A DNA stretch of 64,000 bases from Methylobacterium sp. J-076 (lineage in GTDB: Bacteria > Pseudomonadota > Alphaproteobacteria > Rhizobiales > Beijerinckiaceae). The stretch spans positions 124,001-188,000 of the forward strand of contig NZ_JAKSXW010000130.1 in NCBI RefSeq assembly GCF_022829405.1. The letters run 5' to 3'. The notes under the pieces were generated by a model. It was not told where the DNA came from. It saw nothing but the letters and a program-made list of their open reading frames with translations, and made no database searches. The position numbers were made by a program, and so were the translations under genes. Positions 47,983 to 56,425 of this stretch are shown piece by piece; the first letter of the stretch is position 1; every line of letters starts with the position of its first letter.

Positions 47983-49529
47983 ACCTCGACGCGATGCGGA
48001 CGTATTCCGAGGACGACACCGTCGATGCGGTGGTGGTCGGCACCGGCGCCGGGGGCGCGCCCCTGCTGGCCCGCCTCGCCGCCGCCGGCCTCCGGGTGGT
48101 GGCCCTCGAAGCCGGGCCGAACTTCACCCCGTCGCGCTTCGCCTTCGACGAGACGCTGGCCGACGAGATCTATTGGACCGAGGAGCGGCTGAGCGGCGGC
48201 TCCACCCTGGAGGCCTTCGGCGCCAACAACAGCGGCACCGGCGTCGGCGGTTCGACCCTCCATTGGGGCGCCTTCGTTCCCCGGGCCGACGCCCGGGACA
48301 TGCGCCTGCACACCGAGACCGGCCAGGGCGCGGACTGGCCCCTGAGCCATGACGAACTCGTGCCGTACTACGCGCAGGTCGAGGGCTACATCGGCGTCTC
48401 CGGCCCCGGGCGCTATCCCTGGGACGAGACCCGCCGCTATCCCCTCCCCCCCGTGCTGCGCAACGGCCCGGCCGACCTGATGGCGGATGCCTGCGACCGC
48501 CTGGGGATCCGCGCGGCGGACGCGCCGGCCGCGGTGGTCTCCCGGGACTACACCTCCGAGGGCGGCCCCCTCCGGCACGGCTGCATTAATTGCGGCTTCT
48601 GCCACCAGGGCTGCCGGAACGGCGCCAAGACCAGCATGGACGTCACCTACCTTCCGCTCGCGGTCTCGCACGGGGCCGAGATCCGGGCCGAGAGTTTCGT
48701 CCATGGCCTGGAGCGTGGCGGTGACGGGCGCATCGCGGCGGTGGTGTATTCCCACGGGGGCCGCGAGAGGCGCCAGCGCTGCCGGGCGGTGTTCCTCTGC
48801 GCCGGCGCGGTGGAAACCCCGCGCCTCCTGCTGCATCTCGGCCTCGCCAACGGCAGCGGGCAGGTCGGCCGCAACTACATGGGCCATGTGGCGACGCAGG
48901 TCTGGGGCACCTTCGACCACGAGGTGCGGATGAACCGCGGCTACCCCTCCTCGCTCATCACCGAGGATTTCATCCGGCCGAAGGACGCGGATTTCGCCGG
49001 CGGCTACCTCATCCAGAGCCTCGGCGTGGTGCCGGTGACCTTCGGCAACGCCGTAGCCCGGGGCCGCGGGCTGTGGGGGCAACCCCTGCTCGACTATCTC
49101 GGCCGCTACAATCACCTCGCGGGGATCGGCATCAACGGCGAGACGCTGCCCCGGGATGACAACGTCCTCACCCTGTCCGACGAGGTCGATGCCCGCGGGA
49201 TCCGCAAGGCACGCATCGATTTCGGCTACAGCGACAACGAGGAGCGCCTGAACGCCCACGCCACCAAAGTGATGCGCAACATCTGGGAGGCGGCCGGCGC
49301 CGACGATATCTGGGTGATGGAGCGCGTCGCCCACACCATCGGCACCTGCCGGATGGGCCGGGATGGCGACACCGCGGTCGTCGATCCGTTCGGGAAGAGC
49401 TTCGAGATCGACAATCTGTGGATCAGCGACGGCTCGACTTTCCCGAGTTCGCTAGCCGCGAACCCGGCCCTGACGATCATGGCGCTGGCGCTGCGCACGG
49501 TGGATCGGTTCCTGGCCGAGGGACGGTAA
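47979..49529 (+). CDS. GMC-family FAD oxidoreductase with four-cysteine cluster motif
   Basis: This is the catalytic subunit of a gluconate/glucose/fructose-dehydrogenase-like flavoenzyme. The 516-residue product has the FAD motif [20 protein letters not shown] (about 17-36) and [17 protein letters not shown]. Next is [11 protein letters not shown] with Cys202, 205, 208 and 212. The C-terminal GMC end has the catalytic His in [11 protein letters not shown] (about 452) and the Asn in [15 protein letters not shown] (about 493). The cysteine set suggests an iron-sulphur cluster for electron output. There is no signal peptide and no cytochrome subunit follows. ATG 47979 overlaps the fusion gene's stop. 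Confidence 0.9.
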   Translation: MNLDAMRTYSEDDTVDAVVVGTGAGGAPLLARLAAAGLRVVALEAGPNFTPSRFAFDETLADEIYWTEERLSGGSTLEAFGANNSGTGVGGSTLHWGAFVPRADARDMRLHTETGQGADWPLSHDELVPYYAQVEGYIGVSGPGRYPWDETRRYPLPPVLRNGPADLMADACDRLGIRAADAPAAVVSRDYTSEGGPLRHGCINCGFCHQGCRNGAKTSMDVTYLPLAVSHGAEIRAESFVHGLERGGDGRIAAVVYSHGGRERRQRCRAVFLCAGAVETPRLLLHLGLANGSGQVGRNYMGHVATQVWGTFDHEVRMNRGYPSSLITEDFIRPKDADFAGGYLIQSLGVVPVTFGNAVARGRGLWGQPLLDYLGRYNHLAGIGINGETLPRDDNVLTLSDEVDARGIRKARIDFGYSDNEERLNAHATKVMRNIWEAAGADDIWVMERVAHTIGTCRMGRDGDTAVVDPFGKSFEIDNLWISDGSTFPSSLAANPALTIMALALRTVDRFLAEGR

Positions 49530-49625
49530 GCCGCGCTCGGTTCGGCGAGGCGCCCGCTCCCCGCCCTGGCGTGGGGGGCCGACGAGAACGTCACCTTCCG
49601 TGCGCACGCGGTGGTGTGCGGGTCC

Positions 49626-49644
49626 CCTCCCCACAGGGGGGAGG
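49626..49644. terminator. C-rich/G-rich hairpin between convergent genes
   Basis: CCTCCCC (49626-49632) pairs with GGGGAGG (49638-49644) around ACAGG. It lies between the ends of the GMC and GNAT genes and is close in sequence to the hairpin at 26377. Confidence 0.5.
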
Positions 49645-49763
49645 AGAGCGCGTCGGGTGTCGCGCGCCGGATACTTCCGAACACCCTCGGACTGAGCGAC
49701 ATCGTTTGAGGCCGCCTCCGGTCCCCTGAGCGGCGTCGCTCTGCCCGCACAATCGGTGGAGGG

Positions 49764-50492
49764 TCAGGCGGCGTCCCGGATTTCGGCGAGACCGCGACGC
49801 TGCCGGCCATCGGTGTCGAAATTCGCCGGGTCGAGCCAGGCCGCGAAGGCGTCGCGCAGGCGCGGCCATTCCGTGTCGGTGACGGCGTACCAGGCGGTGT
49901 CCCGGGACCGGCCCTTCACCACCACCGCGTTGCGGAAGATTCCCTCGAAGGTGAAGCCGTAGCGCAGGGCGGCGGCGCGGGAGGGGGCGTTGAGGCTGTC
50001 GCACTTCCACTCGTAGCGGCGGTAGCCCAGCTCATCGAAGACCCGGGCCATCATCAGCGCCATCGCCTCCGTGGCCGTCGCGCTGCGCCGGAGGCCGGGG
50101 CCGTAATGGATGTTCCCCACCTCGATCACCCCGTGGGTCGGTTCGATCCGCATGTACGAGGCGAGCCCGAGGGGCGCGCCGGTCCCGGCATCAAGGATCG
50201 TGTGGAAGAGGGGATCCTGCCCGGCCGCCTGCCGGTCGAGGCGCTCCCGATAGGCGGCCTCGGTCTCCGGCATCTCATCGAACAGATAGGTCCAGCCGCT
50301 CCGGTCCGGGGCCGCCGCGTAGAGGGCGTAGAGCGCTGCCGCATGGGCGGCCGGGTCGAGGGGCACGACGCGGCAGGTGCGTCCGGCCATCGGCGTGCGC
50401 GGCGGAAGCGGACGGGGCGCCCAGTCCGGCAGGGCCGGGCCGATCGGTTGGCCGAACGCGTTCAGGCGAGGGGCGGACTGAGTCGCTGACAT
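49764..50492 (-). CDS. GNAT-family acetyltransferase (RimJ/RimL type)
   Basis: The 242-residue product has the GNAT_3 pattern: RTCRVVPLDPAAHAAALYAL, GWTYLFDEMPETEAAYRERL, GLASYMRIEPTHGVIEVGNI and HYGPGLRRSATATEAMALMM. ELGYRRYEWKCDSLNAPSRA and ALRYGFTFEGIFRNAVVVKG are also diagnostic. Such proteins acetylate protein N-termini or small molecules. ATG 50492 is used. It lies downstream of the ABC importer genes on the same strand but is separated from them by a hairpin. Confidence 0.88.
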   Translation of the reverse strand: MSATQSAPRLNAFGQPIGPALPDWAPRPLPPRTPMAGRTCRVVPLDPAAHAAALYALYAAAPDRSGWTYLFDEMPETEAAYRERLDRQAAGQDPLFHTILDAGTGAPLGLASYMRIEPTHGVIEVGNIHYGPGLRRSATATEAMALMMARVFDELGYRRYEWKCDSLNAPSRAAALRYGFTFEGIFRNAVVVKGRSRDTAWYAVTDTEWPRLRDAFAAWLDPANFDTDGRQRRGLAEIRDAA

Positions 50493-50526
50493 GGTTCCGG
50501 TATAGCTCCCGTCGCGCTCGCTGCAT

Positions 50527-50550
50527 CCCCTCCCCCCGCGGGGGAAGAGG
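50527..50550 (-). terminator. C-rich/G-rich hairpin after the ABC operon
   Basis: CCCCTCCCCCCGCG and GGGGAAGAGGG form an imperfect stem 13 bp past the last ABC gene and 35 bp before the GNAT start. It resembles the hairpins at 26377 and 49626. Confidence 0.45.
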
Positions 50551-50562
50551 GACAAGCGGCGC

Positions 50563-51594
50563 TCAGGCCATCTCCACCGCCGCCACCGGCTGCGGCCCGG
50601 CGCGGTAGGCGGCGGAGGCCTCGTCCGTCCGCCAGCAGGCGACGTCGTGGCCAGGGGAGATCGTCCCGACCGGCGGCATCTCCCGGTGGCAGCGGTCCGC
50701 CGCGAGGAAGCAGCGCGGCGCGAAGGGGCAACCCGGCGGGCGGTTGGCGAGGTCGGGCGGGCTGCCGGGGATGGTCTCCAGGCGGCTGCCCTTGTCCAGG
50801 GCACCCTCGGCCCGGCTGCGCAGGAGGCCGATCGTGTAGGGATGGTGCGGATCCCGCACCACCTGCCGGGCCGTCCCCACCTCCACGATCTTGCCCGCGT
50901 ACATCACCGCGATCCGGTCGGCGACCTCCACCGCCGCGCCGAGGTCGTGCGTCACGATGATGATCGACAGGCCGAGATCCCGCTGCAGCTCACGCAGCAG
51001 GAGAAGGACCTGGATCTGCACCGTGGCGTCCAGCGCCGTGGTCGGCTCGTCGGCCAGCAGCACCTGCGGCCGGCAGGCCAGGGCGAGGGCGATCATCGCC
51101 CGCTGGCGCATGCCCCCGGACATCTCGTGCGGGTAGTTGTCGAGCCGCCGCTCGGGGCTCGGGATGCGGACCCGCTCGAACAGGGCGAGCGCCCGCGCCC
51201 TCGCATCCTGCGCCGAGATCGTCTCGTGGCGCCGGATCGACTCGGTGATCTGCCGGCCCACCGTGTAGACCGGGTCGAAGGCGAGCAGCGGTTCCTGGAA
51301 GATCATCGAGACGTCGCCGCCGCGGAAATCGGCCAGCGCCCGCGGGTCGAGGGCGAGCACGTCCTTGCCGGCGGCCGAGATCGTCCCCTCGATACGGCTT
51401 CGTCCGGCCGGGAACAGCCGCAGGATGGCGCGGAGCGTCACGCTCTTGCCCGACCCCGATTCGCCGATCAGGGCCAGGGCCTGCCCGCGCTCCAGCGTCA
51501 GGTCGACGCCATCGACCACCTGCGTCTTGCCGAAGGCGACGCGCAGGCCGGACAGCGCCACCGCCGCGCCGGGGGGAATGTCGGTCGCGCTCAT
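50563..51594 (-). CDS. Peptide-type ABC importer ATP-binding protein (DppD-like)
   Basis: One of two ATPases of the importer, with 343 residues. It has Walker A GESGSGKSVT of the OppD/DppD kind, Q-loop MIFQEPLLAFDPV, signature MSGGMRQRAMIALAL, Walker B VLLADEPTTALDATV and switch His in IVTHDLGAA. The C-terminal extension PGCPFAPRCFLAADRCHREM carries the cysteines that can hold an iron-sulphur centre in these proteins. ATG 51594 overlaps the previous ATPase stop by 4 bases. It is the last gene of the unit. Confidence 0.93.
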   Translation of the reverse strand: MSATDIPPGAAVALSGLRVAFGKTQVVDGVDLTLERGQALALIGESGSGKSVTLRAILRLFPAGRSRIEGTISAAGKDVLALDPRALADFRGGDVSMIFQEPLLAFDPVYTVGRQITESIRRHETISAQDARARALALFERVRIPSPERRLDNYPHEMSGGMRQRAMIALALACRPQVLLADEPTTALDATVQIQVLLLLRELQRDLGLSIIIVTHDLGAAVEVADRIAVMYAGKIVEVGTARQVVRDPHHPYTIGLLRSRAEGALDKGSRLETIPGSPPDLANRPPGCPFAPRCFLAADRCHREMPPVGTISPGHDVACWRTDEASAAYRAGPQPVAAVEMA

Positions 51595-52646
51595 GCTGCC
51601 AGCACCTCGGTGGGGGCCGCCGAATGGCCGGAGCCCGGCTGGCGGGCGAGGCAGGCCACCCTGTGCAGGGGCCGCACCGGATCGAGCGGCGGCTCGACCT
51701 CGGCGCACACACCCTCCGCGAGGGTGCATCGCGGGTGGAAGCGGCATCCGCTGGGCGGGTCGATGGGGTTCGGCGGATCCCCGGCCAGCAGGGCCTCCTG
51801 CGTCCGGTTGTCGGGATCGAGGGAGGGCATCGAGGCGAGGAGCGCCTGGGTGTAGGGATGGGCGGGGGCCGCCAGCACCGAATCCGAGGGGCCGATCTCG
51901 GCGACGCGGCCGAGATACATCACCATCACCCGGTCGGAGATGAAGCGCACCACGTTCAGGTCGTGGCTGATGAAGATGTAAGTGAGCCCGAACTCGGCCT
52001 TCAGGTCGAGCAGCAGGTTCAGCACCTGCGCCTCCACGGACTTGTCCAGGGCCGAGACCGCCTCGTCCAGCAGCACGAGGCGCGGCTCCAGGGCGAGCGC
52101 CCGGGCGATGTTCACCCGCTGCCGCTGGCCGCCGGAGATCTCGTGCGGGTAGCGGCCGGCGAAGCGCTTCGGCTCCAGCCCGACGCGGGCGAGCAGGGCG
52201 CGGGCGCGCTCCACCGCCTGCCGGCCGGGCACGCCGTTCACCTTCGGCCCGAAGGCGATGGATTGCTCCACCGTCATCCGCGGGTTGAGGGAGGCGTAGC
52301 TGTCCTGGAAGACCATCTGCGCCTGGCGGCGGTAGCTCCGCCAGGGCATGGCCCGCTCGCCGATGGCCTGCCCGTCGAACAGCATCTCGCCGGTGTCGCG
52401 CTCGATCAGCCCCATGATGAGCTTGGCGGTGGTGGACTTGCCGCAACCGGACTCGCCGACGATGCCGAGGGTCTCGCCCTTGAGCACGGAGAGATCGACC
52501 CCGTCCACGGCGCGCACGACCTTCTTCGGGCCGGTGCCCTTGCGGATGGGGAAGTGCTTCACGAGGCCGGAGACCGAGAGGAGCGGCTGGGCCGGGCCGC
52601 CCCGGTCCGCGGCGAAGGGATCGGCCCCGTTCGGGATGACGCTCAC
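51591..52646 (-). CDS. Peptide-type ABC importer ATP-binding protein (DppF-like)
   Basis: The second ATPase has 351 residues. It has Walker A GESGCGKSTT of the OppF/DppF kind, Q-loop MVFQDSYASLNPRMTV, signature ISGGQRQRVNIARAL, Walker B VLLDEAVSALDKSV and HDLNVVRFIS. The C-terminal CRFHPRCTLAEGVCAEVEPP extension is typical. The GTG at 52646 overlaps the permease stop (GTGA). Here the F-type ATPase precedes the D-type, the reverse of the usual order. Confidence 0.93.
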   Translation of the reverse strand: MSVIPNGADPFAADRGGPAQPLLSVSGLVKHFPIRKGTGPKKVVRAVDGVDLSVLKGETLGIVGESGCGKSTTAKLIMGLIERDTGEMLFDGQAIGERAMPWRSYRRQAQMVFQDSYASLNPRMTVEQSIAFGPKVNGVPGRQAVERARALLARVGLEPKRFAGRYPHEISGGQRQRVNIARALALEPRLVLLDEAVSALDKSVEAQVLNLLLDLKAEFGLTYIFISHDLNVVRFISDRVMVMYLGRVAEIGPSDSVLAAPAHPYTQALLASMPSLDPDNRTQEALLAGDPPNPIDPPSGCRFHPRCTLAEGVCAEVEPPLDPVRPLHRVACLARQPGSGHSAAPTEVLAA

Positions 52647-53566
52647 TGGCGGATCTCCATGGCGCTGCGCAGCCCGTCCGAGAACAGGTTGAACGAGATC
52701 GAGACGAGGAAGATCGCCAGCCCCGGCAGCGCCGCGACAAGCGGGTTCACGTAGATCGCCGTCCGCAGGGTGTTGAGCATCAGGCCCCATTCCGGCTCCG
52801 GCGGGCGCACGCCGAGGCCGAGGAAGGACAGGCCCGAGGCGAGGATCATCGAGACCGAGATCAGGCCGGTCGAGTACACGAAGATCGGCCCGATCACGTT
52901 GCCGAGCACCTGCACCCGCATGATCGTCAGCGCAGAGGCGCCGGAGAGCTTGGCGGCGTCGATGTAGTCCCGCCGCCGGATCCCGGTGGTGACGCTCTCG
53001 GCGACGCGGGCGATCTGCGGAACGAACACGCAGGTCAACGACACGATGGAGTTGAAGATGCCCGCCCCCAGCGCCCCGGACAGGGCGATGGCCAGCAGCA
53101 CCGACGGGAAGGCGAAGAACACGTCGATGGTGCGCATCAGGATCGTGTTGGTCCAGCCGCCGACGTAGCCGGCGAGGATGCCGATGCCGGAGCCGAGCAC
53201 GAAGGCGATCAGCACCGGCGTCACGCCCATGAACAGCGACAGGCGCGAGCCGAGCATCAGCCGGCTGATCATGTCCCGCCCGAGTTCGTCGGAGCCGAGC
53301 CAGTAGGTGGCATCGCCCACCGGCTTCAGCCGGCGCAGCATCGAGCCCTTGTAGGGGTCCATCGGCGTGATCCACGGCGACAGGATCGCGATGGCGATGA
53401 CGATCACGATGACCGCCCCGGCGGCCATCGCCACCGGATCGCGGACGAGGCGATGGCCGACATGGCCCCAGAAGCCCCGGGAGGCCACGAAGGCTTCCGG
53501 CGCGTCGGGACCGGCGGCGAGAGTTCCGTCGAGGGCGACGGAGGCGGCGGTAAGGGGGGCAGTCAT
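52643..53566 (-). CDS. Peptide-type ABC importer permease (DppC-like)
   Basis: This inner-membrane channel subunit has 307 residues and about six membrane segments. It carries the OppC/DppC N-terminal region (FWGHVGHRLVRDPVAMAAGA), HWLGSDELGRD-type motif YWLGSDELGRDMISRLMLG, and the EAA-like loop DYIDAAKLSGASALTIM. The end SFNLFSDGLRSAMEIRQ is typical. ATG 53566 follows AAGGAGGATCGGCC, a near-perfect ribosome-binding site. Confidence 0.94.
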   Translation of the reverse strand: MTAPLTAASVALDGTLAAGPDAPEAFVASRGFWGHVGHRLVRDPVAMAAGAVIVIVIAIAILSPWITPMDPYKGSMLRRLKPVGDATYWLGSDELGRDMISRLMLGSRLSLFMGVTPVLIAFVLGSGIGILAGYVGGWTNTILMRTIDVFFAFPSVLLAIALSGALGAGIFNSIVSLTCVFVPQIARVAESVTTGIRRRDYIDAAKLSGASALTIMRVQVLGNVIGPIFVYSTGLISVSMILASGLSFLGLGVRPPEPEWGLMLNTLRTAIYVNPLVAALPGLAIFLVSISFNLFSDGLRSAMEIRQ

Positions 53567-53583
53567 GGCCGATCCTCCTTGAA

Positions 53584-54537
53584 TCAGCCGCGCTCGATGC
53601 GCGGGTCGAGGGCGGTCTGCATCACGTCCACGATGAGGTTGAGGGCGACGAAGAACATCGCCAGCACGAGGATCGAGCCCTGCAGGAGCGGAAGGTCGCG
53701 CTGGAAGATCGCCGCGTTGAGGAGGAAGCCCGTGCCGGGCCACGCGAACACCGTCTCGATCAGGATCGAGCCGCCGAGCAGGTAGCCGAGCTGCAGGCCC
53801 ATGATGGCGAGTGCCGTGGGGGCGGCGTTGCGCACGACATGCTTGAACACCCCGAACTCGCTCATGCCCTTGGCGCGCAGGGCTTCCACGAAGTCCTGGC
53901 CGAGGATGTCGGCGACGAGCGCCCGCACCGTGCGGGCGATGATGCCCATGGGGATCACCGCCATCGTGACGGCGGGCAGGATGATGTAGCGCAGGTGTTC
54001 GAAGTCCGGCCGCCAGTTGCCCGAGCCGTCCGGCCCCGCCCCCGTCGGCGGGAGCCAGCCGAGGGTGGCCGAGAACACGATGACCAGCACCATGCCGAGC
54101 CAGTAATGCGGCACGCTGACACCGAAGACCGAGAGGGCCGAGGCCACCCGGTCCAGGATCGAGTTGCGGTGGTAGCCGGCGACGAAGCCGAACAGCACGC
54201 CGAAGGTGAAGCCGATCAGCGTCGCCACGCTGGCGAGGATCAGCGAGTTGACGACCGCCCGGCCGACCTCCTGCGCCACGGGCCTGCCCGTGGCGATGGA
54301 CACGCCGAGATCGCCGTGAAGCACGTGCCACAGCCAGATCGCGTACTGGACCGGCAGGGGCTTATCGAACCCGTAGGACGCGCGCATCTCGTCGATCGTG
54401 GCCTGCGTGGCATCCGCCGGCAGCACGGCGCTCAGCGGATCGCCCGGCGCGAGGTGGACCAGCAGGAAGCACACGACGCTGACCCCGAACGCGACGGGGG
54501 TGACGGTGACGAGGCGTTTCAGGATGTAGAGGAGCAT
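53584..54537 (-). CDS. Peptide-type ABC importer permease (DppB-like)
   Basis: The first permease subunit has 317 residues. It has the OppB/DppB N-terminus (LLYILKRLVTVTPVAFGVSV, HLAPGDPLSAVL), YGFDKPLPVQYAIWL, SVPHYWLGMVLVIVF and the EAA-like loop DFVEALRAKGMSEFGVFKHV. It ends near LNLIVDVMQTALDPRIERG. It lies 265 bp downstream of the binding-protein gene, behind a terminator and a repeat copy, so its promoter may be separate. Confidence 0.94.
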   Translation of the reverse strand: MLLYILKRLVTVTPVAFGVSVVCFLLVHLAPGDPLSAVLPADATQATIDEMRASYGFDKPLPVQYAIWLWHVLHGDLGVSIATGRPVAQEVGRAVVNSLILASVATLIGFTFGVLFGFVAGYHRNSILDRVASALSVFGVSVPHYWLGMVLVIVFSATLGWLPPTGAGPDGSGNWRPDFEHLRYIILPAVTMAVIPMGIIARTVRALVADILGQDFVEALRAKGMSEFGVFKHVVRNAAPTALAIMGLQLGYLLGGSILIETVFAWPGTGFLLNAAIFQRDLPLLQGSILVLAMFFVALNLIVDVMQTALDPRIERG

Positions 54538-54585
54538 GTGCTTCTCGATTGCGTGAACATGTCGCGTTCCACTTCCGCCTCCTCG

Positions 54586-54681
54586 CCGTCTTTGCGAGTG
54601 TCAGCGAAGCAATCCAGGGCAGCGGGACGGTTCGAAACCGTGGCGGATCCCTGGATTGCTTCGCGTTGCTCGCAAAGACGG
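54586..54681. repeat. Dispersed inverted repeat, copy 6 (best preserved)
   Basis: The left arm CCGTCTTTGCGAGTGTCAGC, then GAAGCAATCCAGGG, pairs with the right arm CCCTGGATTGCTTCGCGTTG, then CTCGCAAAGACGG, with few mismatches. The centre holds a second small palindrome, CGGTTCGAAACCG. It lies inside the ABC importer unit. Confidence 0.82.
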
Positions 54682-54760
54682 TGGCGGAGGTGTGTCGCTT
54701 GTGCATCGATCCAGACGAAGGCGTCAGCCGTGTCTGGAAAAATTGATGCAAGAACAAAAA

Positions 54761-54807
54761 GCTAGGGCAGAGACGCATGAACGGAGTGAGTGCGTCACTG
54801 CCCTAGC
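54761..54807 (-). terminator. Intrinsic terminator overlapping the stop of the binding-protein gene
   Basis: GCTAGGGCAG (54761-54770) pairs with CTGCCCTAGC (54798-54807), and an inner GACGCA/TGCGTC stem extends it. On the minus strand the hairpin is followed by TTTTTGTTCTTG. The stop codon TAG of the binding-protein gene is part of the stem. Confidence 0.85.
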
Positions 54808-56425
54808 GGCCAGCCGGTGCCATGGTGATCGTCGAGAAGTCCTGGAACCAGTTCTGCGCCTGGACGAAGCCCTTCACCTTCGGGCTCATCGCCCGGGGGT
54901 TCACGTCGTGGGTGATCATCACGAACACCGCGTCATCTACGTACTTCTCGTGGACCTTCTGCAGCACCTTCAGCTGCTCGCCCTTGTCGAAGGTATTGCG
55001 GACTTGGTCGAACAGCTTGTCCATCTCGGGATCACAGTAATACCCCCAGTTGGTGCCGTTCGGCGGCGCCAGATTGCACTGGAGGTGGCGGATGAAGCCG
55101 GTGAAGGGGTCCTGGATGAAGTACGAGTAGTTGATCGCCGTGACGCCCCGCGAGATGTCGGCCTTCGCCCCGGCCCGCCAGATGTTGATGAGGGTGTTCC
55201 ACTCCACGACCTGATAGTCGACCTCGACGCCGACATCGGCGAGGTTCTGCTGCACGAACTCGTTCATCGGCAGCGGCTGCATCTGTCCGGAGCCCGAAGC
55301 AGAGATGGCGACCTTCAGCTTCAGCGGCTTCGCCTTGCTGTAGCCCGCCTCCGCCAGGAGCTTCTTAGCGGCCTCCGGATCGTACTTCACAACGAAGGTC
55401 GGGTGGCCGAACCATTGGTGGTTCGGCGGCATGAAGCCCTTGGCCGGGATCGCGAGGCCCCCGAGCAGCTCCTTCAGCCCCTCCCGGTCGATGGCGAGGT
55501 TGACCGCCTTGCGGACGCGGACATCGTTCCAGGGCGAGCCCTCGACCCGGGAGAGGTGCCATGTCCAGTTGTGCGGGTAGGCGTTGGTGACGATGGTGAA
55601 GCCCGCCCCCTTCAGGGAGGCGACGGCGTCCGGCGCCGGGGCCTCGATCCAATCGACCTGGCCGGAGCGAAGCGCCGCGACGCGGGCGTTGGCCTCCGGG
55701 AGGGGCACGAGGACGAGCTTGTCGAGCTTGGGGATGCGCTTCGTGTCCCAGTAGGCCGGGTTCGGCACCATCTCGGCGCGTTCGCGGGGGGCGAACAGGG
55801 TCAGCTTCCACGGGCCGGTGCCGGAGGGATGCTTGGCGAACTCGTCCCAGGACTTCCCGAGCTTCTCCCACTGGGCGGGGGAGGACATCATCACCCAGGC
55901 GATCTGGTAGGGCAGCGTCGCGTCGGGGGCCTTGGTGACGATCTCGACGGTCAGCGGATCCACCGCCCTGTAGCTCGCCACGGAGGGGATGCGGGTCTTG
56001 CCCTGGGCGGACTGGCGCGGATCGTACTGAGGCGAATCGGACTTCAGAAGCTTGTCGAGGTTCCAGACCACCGCGTCGGCGGTGAACGCGGACCCATCGT
56101 GGAATGTCACGCCGGGGCGGAGCTTGAAGACCCACTTCGTCTTGTCGGTGGGATCGACGGCATAGCTTTCGGCGAGGCCGGGGACGAGGTCGGAGGCCAG
56201 CTCGGCGCTGGACAGGTCCCAATTGATGAGCCCGTCATAGACCGTGTAGCCCATGAAGCGCATGCCCTCGCCGCCGTTGTCGGTCTGGCCGGTGGTGAGG
56301 GGGATGTCGGAGGCGGTCATGCCGATCCGCAGGGTGCCCTGGGCGAGGGATGCGGAGGAGGCGGCCAGCAGCAGCGCGCCGGCCAGCGCCGCACGGGCGC
56401 CGATTCTCTGGATGACGACGGACAT
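54803..56425 (-). CDS. ABC importer periplasmic substrate-binding protein, family 5 (DppA-like)
   Basis: The 540-residue protein binds a peptide, nickel chelate, glycoside or similar solute in the periplasm. It has a signal peptide (AALAGALLLAASSASLAQ) and the SBP_bac_5 pattern: LVPGLAESYAVDPTDKTKWV, FKLRPGVTFHDGSAFTADAV, NDVRVRKAVNLAIDREGL, and PYDPEAAKKLLAEAGY-type YDPEAAKKLLAEAGYSKAKP. It is first in transcription order, with its own terminator, which would give more binding protein than membrane subunits. The ligand is unknown. Confidence 0.93.
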   Translation of the reverse strand: MSVVIQRIGARAALAGALLLAASSASLAQGTLRIGMTASDIPLTTGQTDNGGEGMRFMGYTVYDGLINWDLSSAELASDLVPGLAESYAVDPTDKTKWVFKLRPGVTFHDGSAFTADAVVWNLDKLLKSDSPQYDPRQSAQGKTRIPSVASYRAVDPLTVEIVTKAPDATLPYQIAWVMMSSPAQWEKLGKSWDEFAKHPSGTGPWKLTLFAPRERAEMVPNPAYWDTKRIPKLDKLVLVPLPEANARVAALRSGQVDWIEAPAPDAVASLKGAGFTIVTNAYPHNWTWHLSRVEGSPWNDVRVRKAVNLAIDREGLKELLGGLAIPAKGFMPPNHQWFGHPTFVVKYDPEAAKKLLAEAGYSKAKPLKLKVAISASGSGQMQPLPMNEFVQQNLADVGVEVDYQVVEWNTLINIWRAGAKADISRGVTAINYSYFIQDPFTGFIRHLQCNLAPPNGTNWGYYCDPEMDKLFDQVRNTFDKGEQLKVLQKVHEKYVDDAVFVMITHDVNPRAMSPKVKGFVQAQNWFQDFSTITMAPAGR

